DNA of 64,000 nt from Streptantibioticus parmotrematis (GCF_019890615.1 NZ_JAINVZ010000010.1:62001-126000); one strand, 5' to 3'. Shown: positions 17,331 to 26,648, numbered from the stretch's first letter. Numbers and translations: made by a program. The notes: generated by a model from the sequence alone, not told the origin.

Positions 17331-18142
17331 GCGACATCACCTCCGGTCGCCGTGCCTCCGGCCGCCGCCGTCCCCGGGGAAGCGCCGCCCGCCGTGCCGC
17401 CGCCCGCCGTGCCGCCGCCCACCGTCGCGGTGGCGCCCACGGCCGGGTCGATCGCGCCCGGCGGCACCCGCGTCGGCCTGCCGCGCGAGCGTCCCGGCGC
17501 CCTGCCCACCGACGCCTTCGCCCGCCGCTCCAGCAGCCGCATCGCCCGGGTGATCACGAAGGCGACGACGAAGTACATCACCAGGATGATCGCGTAGACC
17601 TGGGCGCTGTCGCCGGTCGCCAGCCGTACCAGCTGGGCGCTGAAGGCGAGTTCGCCGATGCCCAGGACCGAGGCGAGCGCGGTGCCCTTGAGCAGTTCGA
17701 CCAGCAGGTTGGCGAACGGCGGGACCATCTCCGGCAGCGCCTGCGGCAGCAGTACCCGCAGCATCCGCTGCGCGGGCGTGAAGCTCAGCGCGATCGCCGC
17801 CTCACGCTGCGCCGGGGGCACCGCGCGCAGCGCGCCGCGCACGATCTCCGACCCGTACGCGCCGTAGGACAGGCCCAGCGCCAGCGTGCCCGCCCACAGC
17901 GCGGCGAGCTGCCAGCCCAGCAGCGGCAGCGCGAAGAACAGCCAGAACATCAGCACCAGCGCGGACGTGCCACGGAAGAACTCCACGTAGACGCCCGCGA
18001 CGAAGCGCACGATCCACCGGCGCGAGAGCCTCGCGAGCCCGGCGAGGAAGGCGACGGCGGCGGCGAGGACGGCGCTGAAGACGGTGAGCTGGACGGTGAG
18101 CCACAGCCCGCGCAGCAGCAGTTCGTACAGTCCGGTCGTCAT
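17327..18142 (-). CDS. ehuC: Ectoine/hydroxyectoine-type ABC transporter permease EhuC
   Basis: This 271-aa permease has the five-segment core and the coupling-loop pattern AQREAAIALSFTPAQRMLRVLLPQ. It differs from ehuD by a C-terminal tail of about 55 residues very rich in Gly, Ala and Thr (repeats of GGGTAGG type), likely a disordered cytoplasmic extension. The ATG at 18142 overlaps the ehuB stop as ATGA. An in-frame start three codons earlier lies too close to GAAGGAG to be preferred. Confidence 0.85.
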   Translation of the reverse strand: MTTGLYELLLRGLWLTVQLTVFSAVLAAAVAFLAGLARLSRRWIVRFVAGVYVEFFRGTSALVLMFWLFFALPLLGWQLAALWAGTLALGLSYGAYGSEIVRGALRAVPPAQREAAIALSFTPAQRMLRVLLPQALPEMVPPFANLLVELLKGTALASVLGIGELAFSAQLVRLATGDSAQVYAIILVMYFVVAFVITRAMRLLERRAKASVGRAPGRSRGRPTRVPPGAIDPAVGATATVGGGTAGGGTAGGASPGTAAAGGTATGGDVA

Positions 18143-19104
18143 CCGCGGCACAACTCCTTCGCGGTGAGCGTCGTCGTCTCCGTCGTGGTGAAGCCGAACG
18201 GCCGTATCAGTCGCAGCAGTTCACCGCTGGAGCGCAACGCGTGCAGCTGCCCGTCGAACGCGTCGCGCAGCCTCGTCTCGCCGGGCCGGAAGCCGTAACC
18301 GCCCGCGCCGTACTGCTTCTTGCCGCCGACGACGGGCACGAAGGGCTCGGTCAGCTCGATGCCGTGATGGTGGCCGGTGGCGAGGAGTTGACGCAGCGTC
18401 AGGCTGGTGCCGGTGAAGCAGTCCATGCGGCCCGCCTGGAGGCCTTCCAGGCCGCTGAGCGGGTCGTTGAAGATGTCGATGCGGGCGGTGGGAACGCCCG
18501 ACGCCTTCGCGTAACCGATCTCGACGCCGCCGGTGGCCACGCCCATCGTGGCCTTCGTCCGCGCGATGTCGTCGAAGGTGCGCAGCTTCTTCGGATTGCC
18601 CTGCGGGACCAGCAGCGCTTCCTGCACCTGGTAGTCGGGGTCGGAGAAGAGCACCTGCTGACAGCGCGTGGGGTTGATGAACATCCCCGCCGCGATCACG
18701 TCGAACTGGTCGGAGCGCAGACCGGGGATGAGCGACCCGAAGTCGATCGGCACCGGCTGCACGCGCGGCACGCCGAGCCGCTTGAAGATCTCGCCGGCGA
18801 CCGTGGGGGCCTCGCCGGTGAGATGGCCGTTCCTGTCGATGTACGCGTACGGGATCTCCCCGGCGATGCCGAGCCGTACGGTGCCCTGCTTGCGCAGCCG
18901 TTGCAGCAGATTGCCGCCGTCGGTGGCCTGCGCGGTGTCCACCCTGGCGCAGGCGCCGAGCCCCAGCATCCCCGCACCGGCCCCGGCCGCCGCGGCCAGC
19001 ACTCGCCGTCTCCCCGGCCCCGCCCGCCCGCCTCCCGCGGGGCCCGCCGTTCTCGCGGAGCGTCTGTCCGTCGTCGTCCCTGTGCCTCGTACCGGGTGAC
19101 TCAT
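18139..19104 (-). CDS. ehuB: Ectoine/hydroxyectoine-binding lipoprotein EhuB
   Basis: This 321-aa solute-binding protein has a lipoprotein signal with a twin-arginine-like n-region (GRRRVLAAAAG) and the lipobox LGAC, so it is likely exported folded and lipid-anchored outside the membrane. The mature part begins LRKQGTVRLGIAGEIPYAYI and contains FGSLIPGLRSDQFDVIAAGM, closely resembling EhuB-type ectoine binders. Ligand assignment rests on that family resemblance and the gene order. The ATG at 19104 follows GGAGGG. A 207-bp gap separates it from the hydroxyacid dehydrogenase on the same strand. Confidence 0.83.
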   Translation of the reverse strand: MSHPVRGTGTTTDRRSARTAGPAGGGRAGPGRRRVLAAAAGAGAGMLGLGACARVDTAQATDGGNLLQRLRKQGTVRLGIAGEIPYAYIDRNGHLTGEAPTVAGEIFKRLGVPRVQPVPIDFGSLIPGLRSDQFDVIAAGMFINPTRCQQVLFSDPDYQVQEALLVPQGNPKKLRTFDDIARTKATMGVATGGVEIGYAKASGVPTARIDIFNDPLSGLEGLQAGRMDCFTGTSLTLRQLLATGHHHGIELTEPFVPVVGGKKQYGAGGYGFRPGETRLRDAFDGQLHALRSSGELLRLIRPFGFTTTETTTLTAKELCRG

Positions 19105-19311
19105 GACCCTCCAGGCGCCGTTGATCCGATCCGCCTGTCCGGAACACGACAGGCAGTGCGGTGCTGGCGCGCCGCTACCCGGAACCGGCGATCCCATGGG
19201 CAACCGATACCGATCCGTTATGCGGCGTCCAGCGTGTCAACGAGCCTTCTTCGTAGGGGACTTGACCGCCATCGGCCCGCTCGGCAGGGGTGACCTGGGC
19301 CTTCGGGAGGG

Positions 19312-20337
19312 CTACGGCGCGGGGCGGGGGTCGACCGGCACGTAACCCAGGCGTTTGTCGACGATGTTGAAGAGAGGGGCCCCGGTGGTCCAGCGGGTGT
19401 AGTTGGCGAGGAACTGTTCGGCCAGCTCGTCCTGCCAGCCGAAGGTGTCGGCGCTCATGTGCGGGGAGACGAACAGGCCGGGGATGTCCCACAACTGGTG
19501 GTCCTGGTCGAGGGGTTCGTCTTCGAAGACGTCCAGCGCCGCGCCCGCGATGCGCCCGGTCAGCAGTGCCTCGGCCAGGTCGTCGGCGACCACCAGCGGG
19601 CCGCGGCCGACGTTGACGAAGCGTGCCGAGGGCCGCATCCGGGCGAACGCCGCCGCGTCGAACATGCCCCGGGACGCGGGGGTCAGCGGCGCCGCGCACA
19701 CCACCCAGTCCGCGGCGGGCAGCAGCCGCGCCAGCGCCCCCGCCTGGTGGACCGTCCCGAACTCCGGGTCGGCGTCGCGCCGGGTGCGGCCGACGAGTTC
19801 GATCCGTACCCCCAGCGCGGCCAGCGTCCTCGCGATCGCCCGGCCGATCGGGCCCGCCCCGACCACCACCGCACGCGTTCCGGCCACCCGCATCGTCTCA
19901 CGGTGCCGCCAGCGGCGCTGCCGTTGCAGCTCCCAGGTCCCCCGGAAGTCTTTGGCCATCGCCACCACCAGCCCGGCGACGTACTCCGCCACCGGCTGCT
20001 CGAAGATCCCGCGGGCGTTGGTGAGCACGGTCGGCGCGGCCACCAGCTCGGGGAAGACCAGCCGGTCGACGCCCGCGCTCGCGGTGTGCACCCAGGCCGG
20101 CACCCGCGCCCCCGCCGCGGGCCACGCGTCGCGCACCGCGTCGGAGGCGAAGTCCCACACCAGCAGCGCGTCGGCGAGCGGCAGCCGCGCGCACAGCGCG
20201 CGATGGTCCGCGGACCCGGCCCGCAGCACCCGGGCCCTGCGGTTCAGCCGGGCCAGCTGGCGCGGCGGGTCGTCGCCGACGACGAGCACGGTGGGGAAGT
20301 CGGGAGCGGCCCGGGGAGCCGTCTCGGGACCAGTCAT
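19312..20337 (-). CDS. D-2-hydroxyacid dehydrogenase
   Basis: This 341-aa NAD(P)-dependent enzyme has the Rossmann loop VGAGPIG near residue 165 and the catalytic Arg in NVGRGPLV, Glu in DVFEDEPL and His in VSPHMSAD. The family interconverts 2-keto and D-2-hydroxy acids. It lies directly upstream of ehuBCDA on the same strand, so it may act on a catabolic intermediate of the imported solute. This is inference. The ATG at 20337 lacks a strong ribosome site, and a good promoter lies about 130 bp upstream. Confidence 0.85.
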   Translation of the reverse strand: MTGPETAPRAAPDFPTVLVVGDDPPRQLARLNRRARVLRAGSADHRALCARLPLADALLVWDFASDAVRDAWPAAGARVPAWVHTASAGVDRLVFPELVAAPTVLTNARGIFEQPVAEYVAGLVVAMAKDFRGTWELQRQRRWRHRETMRVAGTRAVVVGAGPIGRAIARTLAALGVRIELVGRTRRDADPEFGTVHQAGALARLLPAADWVVCAAPLTPASRGMFDAAAFARMRPSARFVNVGRGPLVVADDLAEALLTGRIAGAALDVFEDEPLDQDHQLWDIPGLFVSPHMSADTFGWQDELAEQFLANYTRWTTGAPLFNIVDKRLGYVPVDPRPAP

Positions 20338-20470
20338 GACGTGAAACCGCTTCCGGAACGTGAGCCTGGTGACGCTGGACGATGCGCTCGCGGACGGGCT
20401 CCGGCTGGGCGGACGGGGGTGAGAGCTGCGCGGACGGGCGTGGGAGCTGTGGTTCGGCTGTGGACTGGCC

Positions 20471-20500
20471 ACGCTAGGGACGCCCGGCGAACGTTGTCAA
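20471..20500 (-). promoter_or_regulatory. Sigma-70-type promoter for the hydroxyacid dehydrogenase (ehu) run
   Basis: Read on the minus strand, TTGACA (20500-20495) and TAGCGT (20476-20471) are spaced by 18 bp. The -35 overlaps the short inverted sequence GTTGTCAAC (20494-20502 on the plus strand), a possible operator. The leader to the ATG at 20337 is about 125 nt. Confidence 0.55.
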
Positions 20501-20597
20501 CAATCGGTGGAAGCACCCGGCGGCGGTGGGAATAAGCCGGGGCCGGGACCGGCTGGCTGTGGGTGACACGTTCCCGTACCGCAGGAGGCGAGAGCAG

Positions 20598-21701
20598 GTG
20601 GCCGACGAGACCATCGCCGCCGACGAGATCAGGGGCCCCGCGCGGGGCACCGCTCCCGTGCCGTTGTCCGTGCTCGACCTGGCCACCGTGGGCAGCGGCC
20701 GGACGGCGACCGAGGCGCTGCGCACCTCCGCCGAGCTGGCCCGGCGTGCCGAGGCCCGCGGCTTCCACCGCTTCTGGGTGGCCGAACACCACTCCATGCC
20801 CGGCGTCGCCAGCTCCTCGCCCGCGGTCATCCTCGCCCACCTCGCCGCCCACACCGGCACCATCCGGCTGGGCTCCGGCGGCGTGATGCTGCCCAACCAC
20901 GCGCCGCTGGTGATAGCCGAGCAGTTCGGCACGCTCGAAGCGCTCGCCCCCGGCCGGGTCGACCTGGGTCTGGGCCGCGCGCCGGGGACGGACGGCGCCA
21001 CCGCCGCCGCGCTGCGCCGCGGCGACCAGGCGCACGAGGGCGCCGACGAGTTCCCCCGGCAGCTCGCCGAACTGATCCGGTTCCTCGACGACGACTTCCC
21101 GCAGGGCCACCCGTACGCCCGCATCCACGCGGTGCCCGGGCCCGTGCAGAGCAGCGTGCCCGGCGGCGTCCAGTCGCCCGGCCGTCCGCCGGTGTGGCTG
21201 CTGGGGTCCAGCGGGTTCAGCGCCCGGCTCGCCGGTGAGCTGGGGCTGCCGTTCGCCTTCGCCCACCACTTCTCCGCGCACAACACCGTCCCGGCGCTGG
21301 AGCTGTACCGCGAGGCGTTCCGGCCGTCCGCCGTGCTGGACCGCCCGTACGCCCTGATCGGCGTGCAGGCCTTCGCCGCCGACGACGACCGCGCGGCACG
21401 CCGCCAGGTGCTCACCGGCGCCCTCGCCATGCTGCGGCTGCGGACCGGGCGCCCGGGTCTGGTGCCGACGCCCGAGGAGGCCGAGGCGCACCCGTTCGGC
21501 GAGATCGAGCGGGACTTCGTGGACTCCTGGCTGGCCAACGTCGAGTACGGCACCCCCGACGCGGTCCGCGAGGGCCTGAACGCGCTCGCCAAGCGCACCG
21601 GGGCCGACGAGCTGATGATCACCTCCAACGCCCACGGCACGGAGGAACGCCTGCGCTCGTACGAACTGATCGCCGACGCCTACGAGTTGCCGAAGGGCTG
21701 A
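20598..21701 (+). CDS. Luciferase-like (LLM class, MsnO8-type) flavin-dependent oxidoreductase
   Basis: This 367-aa TIM-barrel enzyme contains the family pattern [18 protein letters not shown] near residue 60, [10 protein letters not shown] near residue 95 and [14 protein letters not shown] near residue 120. Proteins of this group use reduced FMN and O2 on unknown substrates. The GTG at 20598 follows AGGAGG by 9 nt. It is divergent from the hydroxyacid dehydrogenase and followed by a hypothetical gene 91 bp away. Specificity is unknown. Confidence 0.85.
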   Translation: MADETIAADEIRGPARGTAPVPLSVLDLATVGSGRTATEALRTSAELARRAEARGFHRFWVAEHHSMPGVASSSPAVILAHLAAHTGTIRLGSGGVMLPNHAPLVIAEQFGTLEALAPGRVDLGLGRAPGTDGATAAALRRGDQAHEGADEFPRQLAELIRFLDDDFPQGHPYARIHAVPGPVQSSVPGGVQSPGRPPVWLLGSSGFSARLAGELGLPFAFAHHFSAHNTVPALELYREAFRPSAVLDRPYALIGVQAFAADDDRAARRQVLTGALAMLRLRTGRPGLVPTPEEAEAHPFGEIERDFVDSWLANVEYGTPDAVREGLNALAKRTGADELMITSNAHGTEERLRSYELIADAYELPKG

Positions 21702-21792
21702 CGGCCTCCCGGCCGGATGACGTCGGCCCCGACCCCGAGGACCGCCCCCGGAACCGGCGGCGCCGCGCGGTCGTTGGAGAGGGCAGGGCGCT

Positions 21793-22752
21793 ATGAAGGG
21801 GGCCGGCGTGGTGGTGCCGTCCTGGGAGGCGTGGTGGCGGACGGCGGCCACCCGGCCGCTTCCCGCGATGACCGGGACGTACCGGGTGCGCAGGCAGCGC
21901 CGCGACCCCGGCAACGGGATGACGCCCGGCCGGGTCGGCGTCGTCGAGACCTTCGCGTACCGCCCGCCCGGCTGGTGGCGCGGCGTCCGCCGGGACGCGC
22001 TGGGCGCGGCGGGGGAGGCGCTGTGGGTCGCCGCCCCGGCCGAGGGCGGCTCTCCCGCACGCGGGTTCTCCTGGGACTTCGCCGGGTCGCCGCGGCGGCT
22101 GGTGGCGGCCGGGGGCGCCGGGCCGTTCGCCGGAGCCGTGCCCCGAAGCGGGCCGCGCCCGCACGCGCGGGCCGGACGGGAGGCCGCGGAGTGGCTGTTG
22201 GAGGTGCCGCACGCCGGGCGGCTGCGCGTCGTGCTGGACGCCGAGCATCCGCTCGTCCTGCTGGCCGAGACGCCGGACGGTGAGTACCGCGAGGAGCTGA
22301 CGGACCTGGCGTTCCCCGGATCACTGCCGGACGAGCTGTTCGACCCCGGTCACGCGCAGGCGGCGCGGGCCGCCTGGGCGGAACGGCTGGCCGCCGCCAG
22401 GTCCGCCTGGCGGCAGCGGCCGTTGCCGTTGCCGGGCCACTGGCCCGGCCCGCGCCCCGCCCCCCGGGTGATCGACGGAGACCTGGCGAGCGGGCTGCTC
22501 GTGCTGGACCTCGGCCTCGACGCGGTCACCCTCGGCCCCGGCCGCGCGCGGGGCCCGGTCGCCGCCCGTCTGGCCCGCCGTCGCCGTGGTGAACCCCCGT
22601 ACCTGGGCGGCATCTTCGCCGACCCGAAGGTCTTCGTGCACACCTGGTCCGACGGCGTGTGGCAGTGGTCGCTGGCCACCGAGGGCCCGGCCCTGTCGCC
22701 CGAGGACCTGAGCGCGGTCATCGCGTCGATGCCCGCACCGGGGACGGCCTGA
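21793..22752 (+). CDS. Hypothetical protein, 319 aa
   Basis: I do not recognise this gene. The product is Arg/Pro/Trp-rich, without signal peptide or membrane segment. It has a central region (about residues 125-175) reading like beta-strands (RLRVVLDAEHPLVLLAE) and a C-terminal GGIFADPKVFVHTWSDGVWQ. The coding frame has strong third-position GC and the ATG follows GGCAGGG, so it is likely real. It could be co-transcribed with the flavin enzyme. No function is proposed. Confidence 0.65.
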   Translation: MKGAGVVVPSWEAWWRTAATRPLPAMTGTYRVRRQRRDPGNGMTPGRVGVVETFAYRPPGWWRGVRRDALGAAGEALWVAAPAEGGSPARGFSWDFAGSPRRLVAAGGAGPFAGAVPRSGPRPHARAGREAAEWLLEVPHAGRLRVVLDAEHPLVLLAETPDGEYREELTDLAFPGSLPDELFDPGHAQAARAAWAERLAAARSAWRQRPLPLPGHWPGPRPAPRVIDGDLASGLLVLDLGLDAVTLGPGRARGPVAARLARRRRGEPPYLGGIFADPKVFVHTWSDGVWQWSLATEGPALSPEDLSAVIASMPAPGTA

Positions 22753-22792
22753 CCGGGAGCCGGAGGCCGGGAGCGGAAGAGCCGGGAGCGGA

Positions 22793-23854
22793 TCAGTTCC
22801 AGCGGGCGCTGACCGCGTACTTCTCCAGCGTGGTGATCGAGTCCCAGCGCGGCGAGGCGACCATCGTCTGCAGGAGCGCGGAGTGTTCGCTGGGCGCCGC
22901 GGCGGGCGGCACCGCGAGCCTCCAGTCCGGCTGGCCCTGGAGCGCCTCGTCGAACCAGATGACCGCGTACAGGCCGTCGGCCTTGGACGCGGAGAGCGCG
23001 TTGGACAGCCAGGCGCCCTTGCCCGCGGTGTTCAGGCCCGTCGCCGTCTCCGCCAGCATCGTGGGGCGGCCCGCGTCGAAGGACCGCAGCAGGGCGAGCA
23101 TGCTCTTGTAGCGGTACTGGTCACCCGGGCACCACGACGCCGAGGTGCACCAGTCGTACGCGTCGATGCCCACGTAGTTGACGTAGCCGCTGCCGGGCCA
23201 GGACGGCTTGACGGTGTTCGTGGTGCCCGAGTAGCCGACCGTCCACACGAACAGCGCGTTGGAGCCGTCGTACTTGCGGAAGATGCCGAACATCCGCTTC
23301 CACGCCGCGCTCATCGCCTGCGGGGTGTTGCCCGACTTGCCGAGGCTGTAGGTCTCCCACGGCGTGTTGAACTCGGCGAACGGCCGGATGTAGAAGGGGT
23401 GCCCGTAGGCGGCCAGCGACTGCGCCATCGACGTCAGCTGCGCGTCCTGCGCGCCCGAGGCGATCTGGCTCAGCGTGCCCTGCGGGGACCACGCGATCAT
23501 CGGCACGGCGCCGGCCGCCCGGGAGACGTTCATCTGGTTGACGTTGGCGGCCGTGGCGGCCTGCGAGACGAACCAGGAGTCGATGCCGGGGGCGAGGCCG
23601 GACGCCTTGCCGCTCATGGTGTCGGCGGTGGCACTGCCGCCGACGATCCCGTTGCCGCCGACGTCGGCGCTGATCGAGCCCGACTCCAGGCCCCAGATCA
23701 CCGGGTGCGTGACGGCCGCGGCCTGGGCGCCGGGCGTGGTGAGGAAGGTGCTGGCGGCGAAGGCGGCGGCGCCCAGCAGGGCCGCCAGCCCGGCTATGGT
23801 GCCGGTTCTCTTCGCTCTTCTCCTGCTGCCCTTGCCTCGCGAAGTGCGTCTCAC
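22793..23854 (-). CDS. Secreted GH26-like glycoside hydrolase (beta-mannanase type)
   Basis: This 353-aa protein has an Arg-rich n-region, a hydrophobic core and a cleavage site near AQAAA (residue 47). The catalytic domain shows the GH26 pair: Glu161 in YIRPFAEFN (acid/base) and Glu269 in MLAETATG (nucleophile). A conserved NYVGIDAYDW strand lies between them. There is no carbohydrate-binding module. The GTG at 23854 follows AGGAA. GH26 enzymes hydrolyse mannans or related beta-glycans. No DasR-type box is visible in its upstream region, unlike the chitinase transcribed away from it. Confidence 0.78.
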   Translation of the reverse strand: MRRTSRGKGSRRRAKRTGTIAGLAALLGAAAFAASTFLTTPGAQAAAVTHPVIWGLESGSISADVGGNGIVGGSATADTMSGKASGLAPGIDSWFVSQAATAANVNQMNVSRAAGAVPMIAWSPQGTLSQIASGAQDAQLTSMAQSLAAYGHPFYIRPFAEFNTPWETYSLGKSGNTPQAMSAAWKRMFGIFRKYDGSNALFVWTVGYSGTTNTVKPSWPGSGYVNYVGIDAYDWCTSASWCPGDQYRYKSMLALLRSFDAGRPTMLAETATGLNTAGKGAWLSNALSASKADGLYAVIWFDEALQGQPDWRLAVPPAAAPSEHSALLQTMVASPRWDSITTLEKYAVSARWN

Positions 23855-24305
23855 AGCTCATTCCTGTTCAGGTCATCGGCTTCTCGTCGATCCGTCGCGG
23901 GCCGCGGAGCCGGACGTGGGCCGGCGCGTTCCGGGCATGCCGAACTGCCCGGAGGATCCGCGGAGACGGAAGGCGTGGGAGGAGGGCGGGAGTTCCGCCC
24001 GGTGTCGCCCACGGGGGCGAGCGACGGTGCTCGCCGGTGGTGACGTGCGGGAGATCCCGTACGCGGTGTCAGGCCTGCGTGGGGCCGGCCGCCGGGCGTC
24101 CGCCGACGGTCCCGCGACGCGGCGACGGGCGGACGAGGACGTCGTTGGTGTGCACAAGAACCCCCCATGAAAGTACGGGCCTCAACATACCGGGTCGGCG
24201 CGGCCGGGCGGAACGGGGTTCGGGATTCCGCCGGTTCCGGCCGTCGAGGCGGTTCCCGCGGGCACTCCCGGCCCCATCAGCCGCGTCGCGCTCCAGTGGG
24301 CATAT
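23855..24305. other. Divergent intergenic region, no gene recognised
   Basis: About 450 bp separates the GH26-like gene from the chitinase operator boxes. Open frames here are short and show no family pattern. The region should hold the GH26 promoter, but I cannot place it with confidence. Confidence 0.4.
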
Positions 24306-24359
24306 TGGTCTAGTCCACGATTAGTCCAGACCATTGACGTGTACTTGACGTGTCGGTAT
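24306..24359 (+). promoter_or_regulatory. Tandem DasR/chitinase-type boxes and promoter of the GH18 chitinase
   Basis: TGGTCTAGTCCA (24306-24317) and TAGTCCAGACCA (24322-24333) are two 12-bp direct repeats 16 bp apart, abutting a TTGACG -35 (24334-24339). This is the classical layout of inducible streptomycete chitinase promoters. A second TTGACG lies at 24345-24350, and GGTATC around 24355-24360 is the best -10-like sequence. Both boxes also match the DasR core. Confidence 0.8.
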
Positions 24360-24395
24360 CCCAGAGACAATCACCCCCACCAGGAGGTCGTCCCT

Positions 24396-26561
24396 GTGCG
24401 CACACCTCGCAAAGGCCGGAAGGCCGTCAGACCCTGGACCGCGGCCCTGGCCGCCGCGGCACTCGGCATCGGCGCGTTCGGCGCGCTGCTCGCCGCGGGA
24501 ACCGCCGACGCCTCGTCAGCCCCGAGGACCTCGGCCGTCTCCGCGGACAACACCACGGGCGCGTCCACGACCAGCGGCGGCCTGAAAGTCGCCTACTACG
24601 ACCAGTGGTCGGTCTACCAGAACGCCTTCTACCTCAAGAACGTCCAGGACGAAGGCATGGCCGGCAAGCTCAACTACCTCATCTACGACTTCGAGAACAT
24701 CGACCCGACCAACCTGACCTGCTTCGAGGGCACCAAGGCGTCGGACCCCGACCCGGGCGGCGAGTCCGACCCCAACGCCGGTGACGGCGCCGAGGACGCG
24801 TTCGCCGACTACCAGAAGTCGTTCGGCAGCGACATCAGCGTCGACGGCACCGCCGACGTCTACAACCAGCCGATCGCGGGCAACTTCCACCAGCTCCAGG
24901 AGCTGAAGGCGAAGAACCCCAACCTCAAGGTGCTGCTGTCGATCGGCGGCTGGACGTACTCCAAGTACTTCTCGGACGTGGCGGCCACCGACGCCTCGCG
25001 CAAGAAGTTCGTCTCGTCCTGCATCGACATGTTCATCAAGGGCAACCTGCCCTCGCAGGGCGGCTACGGCGGCGCCGGCAGCGCCGCGGGCATCTTCGAC
25101 GGCTTCGACATCGACTGGGAGTACCCGGGCGGCGGCGGCCACCTCGGCAACCACTCCAGCCCCAGCGACAAGCAGAACTTCACCGCGCTGCTGGCCGAGT
25201 TCCGCTCCGAACTCGACGCCCAGGGCAAGGCGGACGGCAAGACCTACGCCCTGTCCGCGGCCCTGCCGGCCGGCCAGGACAAGATCGCCGACATCGAGAC
25301 CGACAAGATCGGCCAGTACCTCACCTTCGGTGACCCGATGACGTACGACATGCACGGCGGGTTCGAGCCGACCGGCCCGACCAACCACGCCTCGCCGATC
25401 TACGACAACCCCAACGACCCCAGCTCGCCCATCGCGCCCGGAAACGAGAAGTACTCGGACGACGAGGCGATCAAGGCGTACACGGTCGGCGACTCGCAGT
25501 ACGGCATCCCGGGCGGCTTCCCCGCGAGCAAACTCAACTTCGGGGTGCCGTTCTACTACCGGGGCTGGACGGGCGTGCCGGCGGGCAGCGACCACGGCCT
25601 GTTCCAGACCGCGACAGGACCGGCCGCGGGCTCGGCCGACTCCGGCAACGTGCCGGGCGTGCGGATGTACAAGGAACTGACGGGCGTCGTGGACAACCCC
25701 AGCGACACCTTCTGGGATCCCTCGGCGCAGGCCGCCTACTTCTACGATGGCACCAACTTCTGGACCGGTGAGGACGCGCAGTCGTTGCAGGCCAAGGCGG
25801 ACTACCTGCACTGCAACGGCCTCGGCGGCGAGTTCATGTTCTCGCTGTACGACCTCGACCAGGCGGCGACGCTCTTCAACGACACCGTGAACGACGTCAA
25901 CGGCAGCGCGGGGACGTGCACGCCGGGCGGCGGCACCACCGGGGGCTCGACCACCGGCGGTTCCACGACGGGCGGTTCGACCACGGGCGGTTCCACGACG
26001 GGCGGTTCCACGACCGGGGGTTCGACCACGGGTGGCTCGACGACCGGGGGCTCCACCACCGGCGGTACGACCACCGGCGGCAGCACGACCGGCGGCTCGA
26101 CCACCGGCGGGTCCACCACCGGCGGTACGACCACCGGCGGTTCGACCGGCGGGAACCCCGGCTCCGGCGGTGTCGTCAACGGGAACTTCGAGAGCGGCGC
26201 GCTGTCCCCGTGGACCTGCTCCGGCAGTACGGGCAGCGTGCAGAAGACCACCGTGCACGGCGGCACGTACGCCCTCGCCGGCGCCGCGTCCAGCAGTGAC
26301 GACGCGCAGTGCCAGCAGACCATCAGCGTGAAGCCCGACACCCAGTACACGCTGAGCGGTTACGTGGACGGCTCCTACGTCTACCTCGGTGACTCCGGGA
26401 CCGGCACCACGGACACCTCCACCTGGACCAGCACCAGCGGGAGTTGGCAGAAGCTGTCGACCTCCTTCACCACCGGTGCGAACACCACCAGCGTGACGAT
26501 CTACGTCCACGGGTGGTACGGCCAGGGCACGTACTACGCGGACGACATCGGCGTCGCCTGA
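24396..26561 (+). CDS. Secreted multi-domain GH18 chitinase with Gly-Ser-Thr linker and C-terminal carbohydrate-binding module
   Basis: This 721-aa protein has a signal peptide (RKGRKAVRPW then an Ala/Leu core, cleavage near residue 35). A GH18 domain covers about residues 60-500, with the catalytic motif DGFDIDWE complete and general acid Glu242. A linker of roughly 15 GGSTT-type repeats (residues about 512-585) precedes a C-terminal beta-sandwich module (from about residue 590, NGNFESG...) of the CBM4/9/16 kind. It should attack chitin processively or endolytically outside the cell. The GTG at 24396 follows CAGGAGG by 8 nt. Tandem chitinase operator boxes sit at the promoter. Confidence 0.94.
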   Translation: MRTPRKGRKAVRPWTAALAAAALGIGAFGALLAAGTADASSAPRTSAVSADNTTGASTTSGGLKVAYYDQWSVYQNAFYLKNVQDEGMAGKLNYLIYDFENIDPTNLTCFEGTKASDPDPGGESDPNAGDGAEDAFADYQKSFGSDISVDGTADVYNQPIAGNFHQLQELKAKNPNLKVLLSIGGWTYSKYFSDVAATDASRKKFVSSCIDMFIKGNLPSQGGYGGAGSAAGIFDGFDIDWEYPGGGGHLGNHSSPSDKQNFTALLAEFRSELDAQGKADGKTYALSAALPAGQDKIADIETDKIGQYLTFGDPMTYDMHGGFEPTGPTNHASPIYDNPNDPSSPIAPGNEKYSDDEAIKAYTVGDSQYGIPGGFPASKLNFGVPFYYRGWTGVPAGSDHGLFQTATGPAAGSADSGNVPGVRMYKELTGVVDNPSDTFWDPSAQAAYFYDGTNFWTGEDAQSLQAKADYLHCNGLGGEFMFSLYDLDQAATLFNDTVNDVNGSAGTCTPGGGTTGGSTTGGSTTGGSTTGGSTTGGSTTGGSTTGGSTTGGSTTGGTTTGGSTTGGSTTGGSTTGGTTTGGSTGGNPGSGGVVNGNFESGALSPWTCSGSTGSVQKTTVHGGTYALAGAASSSDDAQCQQTISVKPDTQYTLSGYVDGSYVYLGDSGTGTTDTSTWTSTSGSWQKLSTSFTTGANTTSVTIYVHGWYGQGTYYADDIGVA
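25930..26150 (+). repeat. In-frame 15-bp tandem repeats encoding a (GGSTT)n linker
   Basis: About 15 near-identical 15-bp units vary mainly at wobble positions (GGC/GGG/GGT, TCG/TCC, ACC/ACG). They encode GGSTT with occasional GGTTT. Such arrays change length by slippage or recombination and serve as flexible spacers between catalytic and binding domains. Confidence 0.9.
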
Positions 26562-26586
26562 CGCGCCCGGCGGAGTCCGCCTTCCC

Positions 26587-26637
26587 GCGATGCCCGGCGA
26601 GTGAGAAAGCCGCCCCTCACCGCTCGCCGGGCATCGC
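26587..26637. terminator. Bidirectional terminator between chitinase and GGDEF-EAL genes
   Basis: GCGATGCCCGGCGAG (26587-26601) and CTCGCCGGGCATCGC (26623-26637) are perfect 15-bp complements. The hairpin stands between two convergent genes. Confidence 0.8.
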
Positions 26638-26648
26638 CCCGCGCCACG

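Noticed and set aside
20526-20597. Upstream ATG for the luciferase-like gene
   Set aside because: It would add 24 Arg-rich residues and has no ribosome site, while GTG 20598 has AGGAGG at good spacing.
23873-24170. Open frames in the gap upstream of the chitinase
   Set aside because: Low-complexity Arg/Pro-rich products on both strands without a plausible start.
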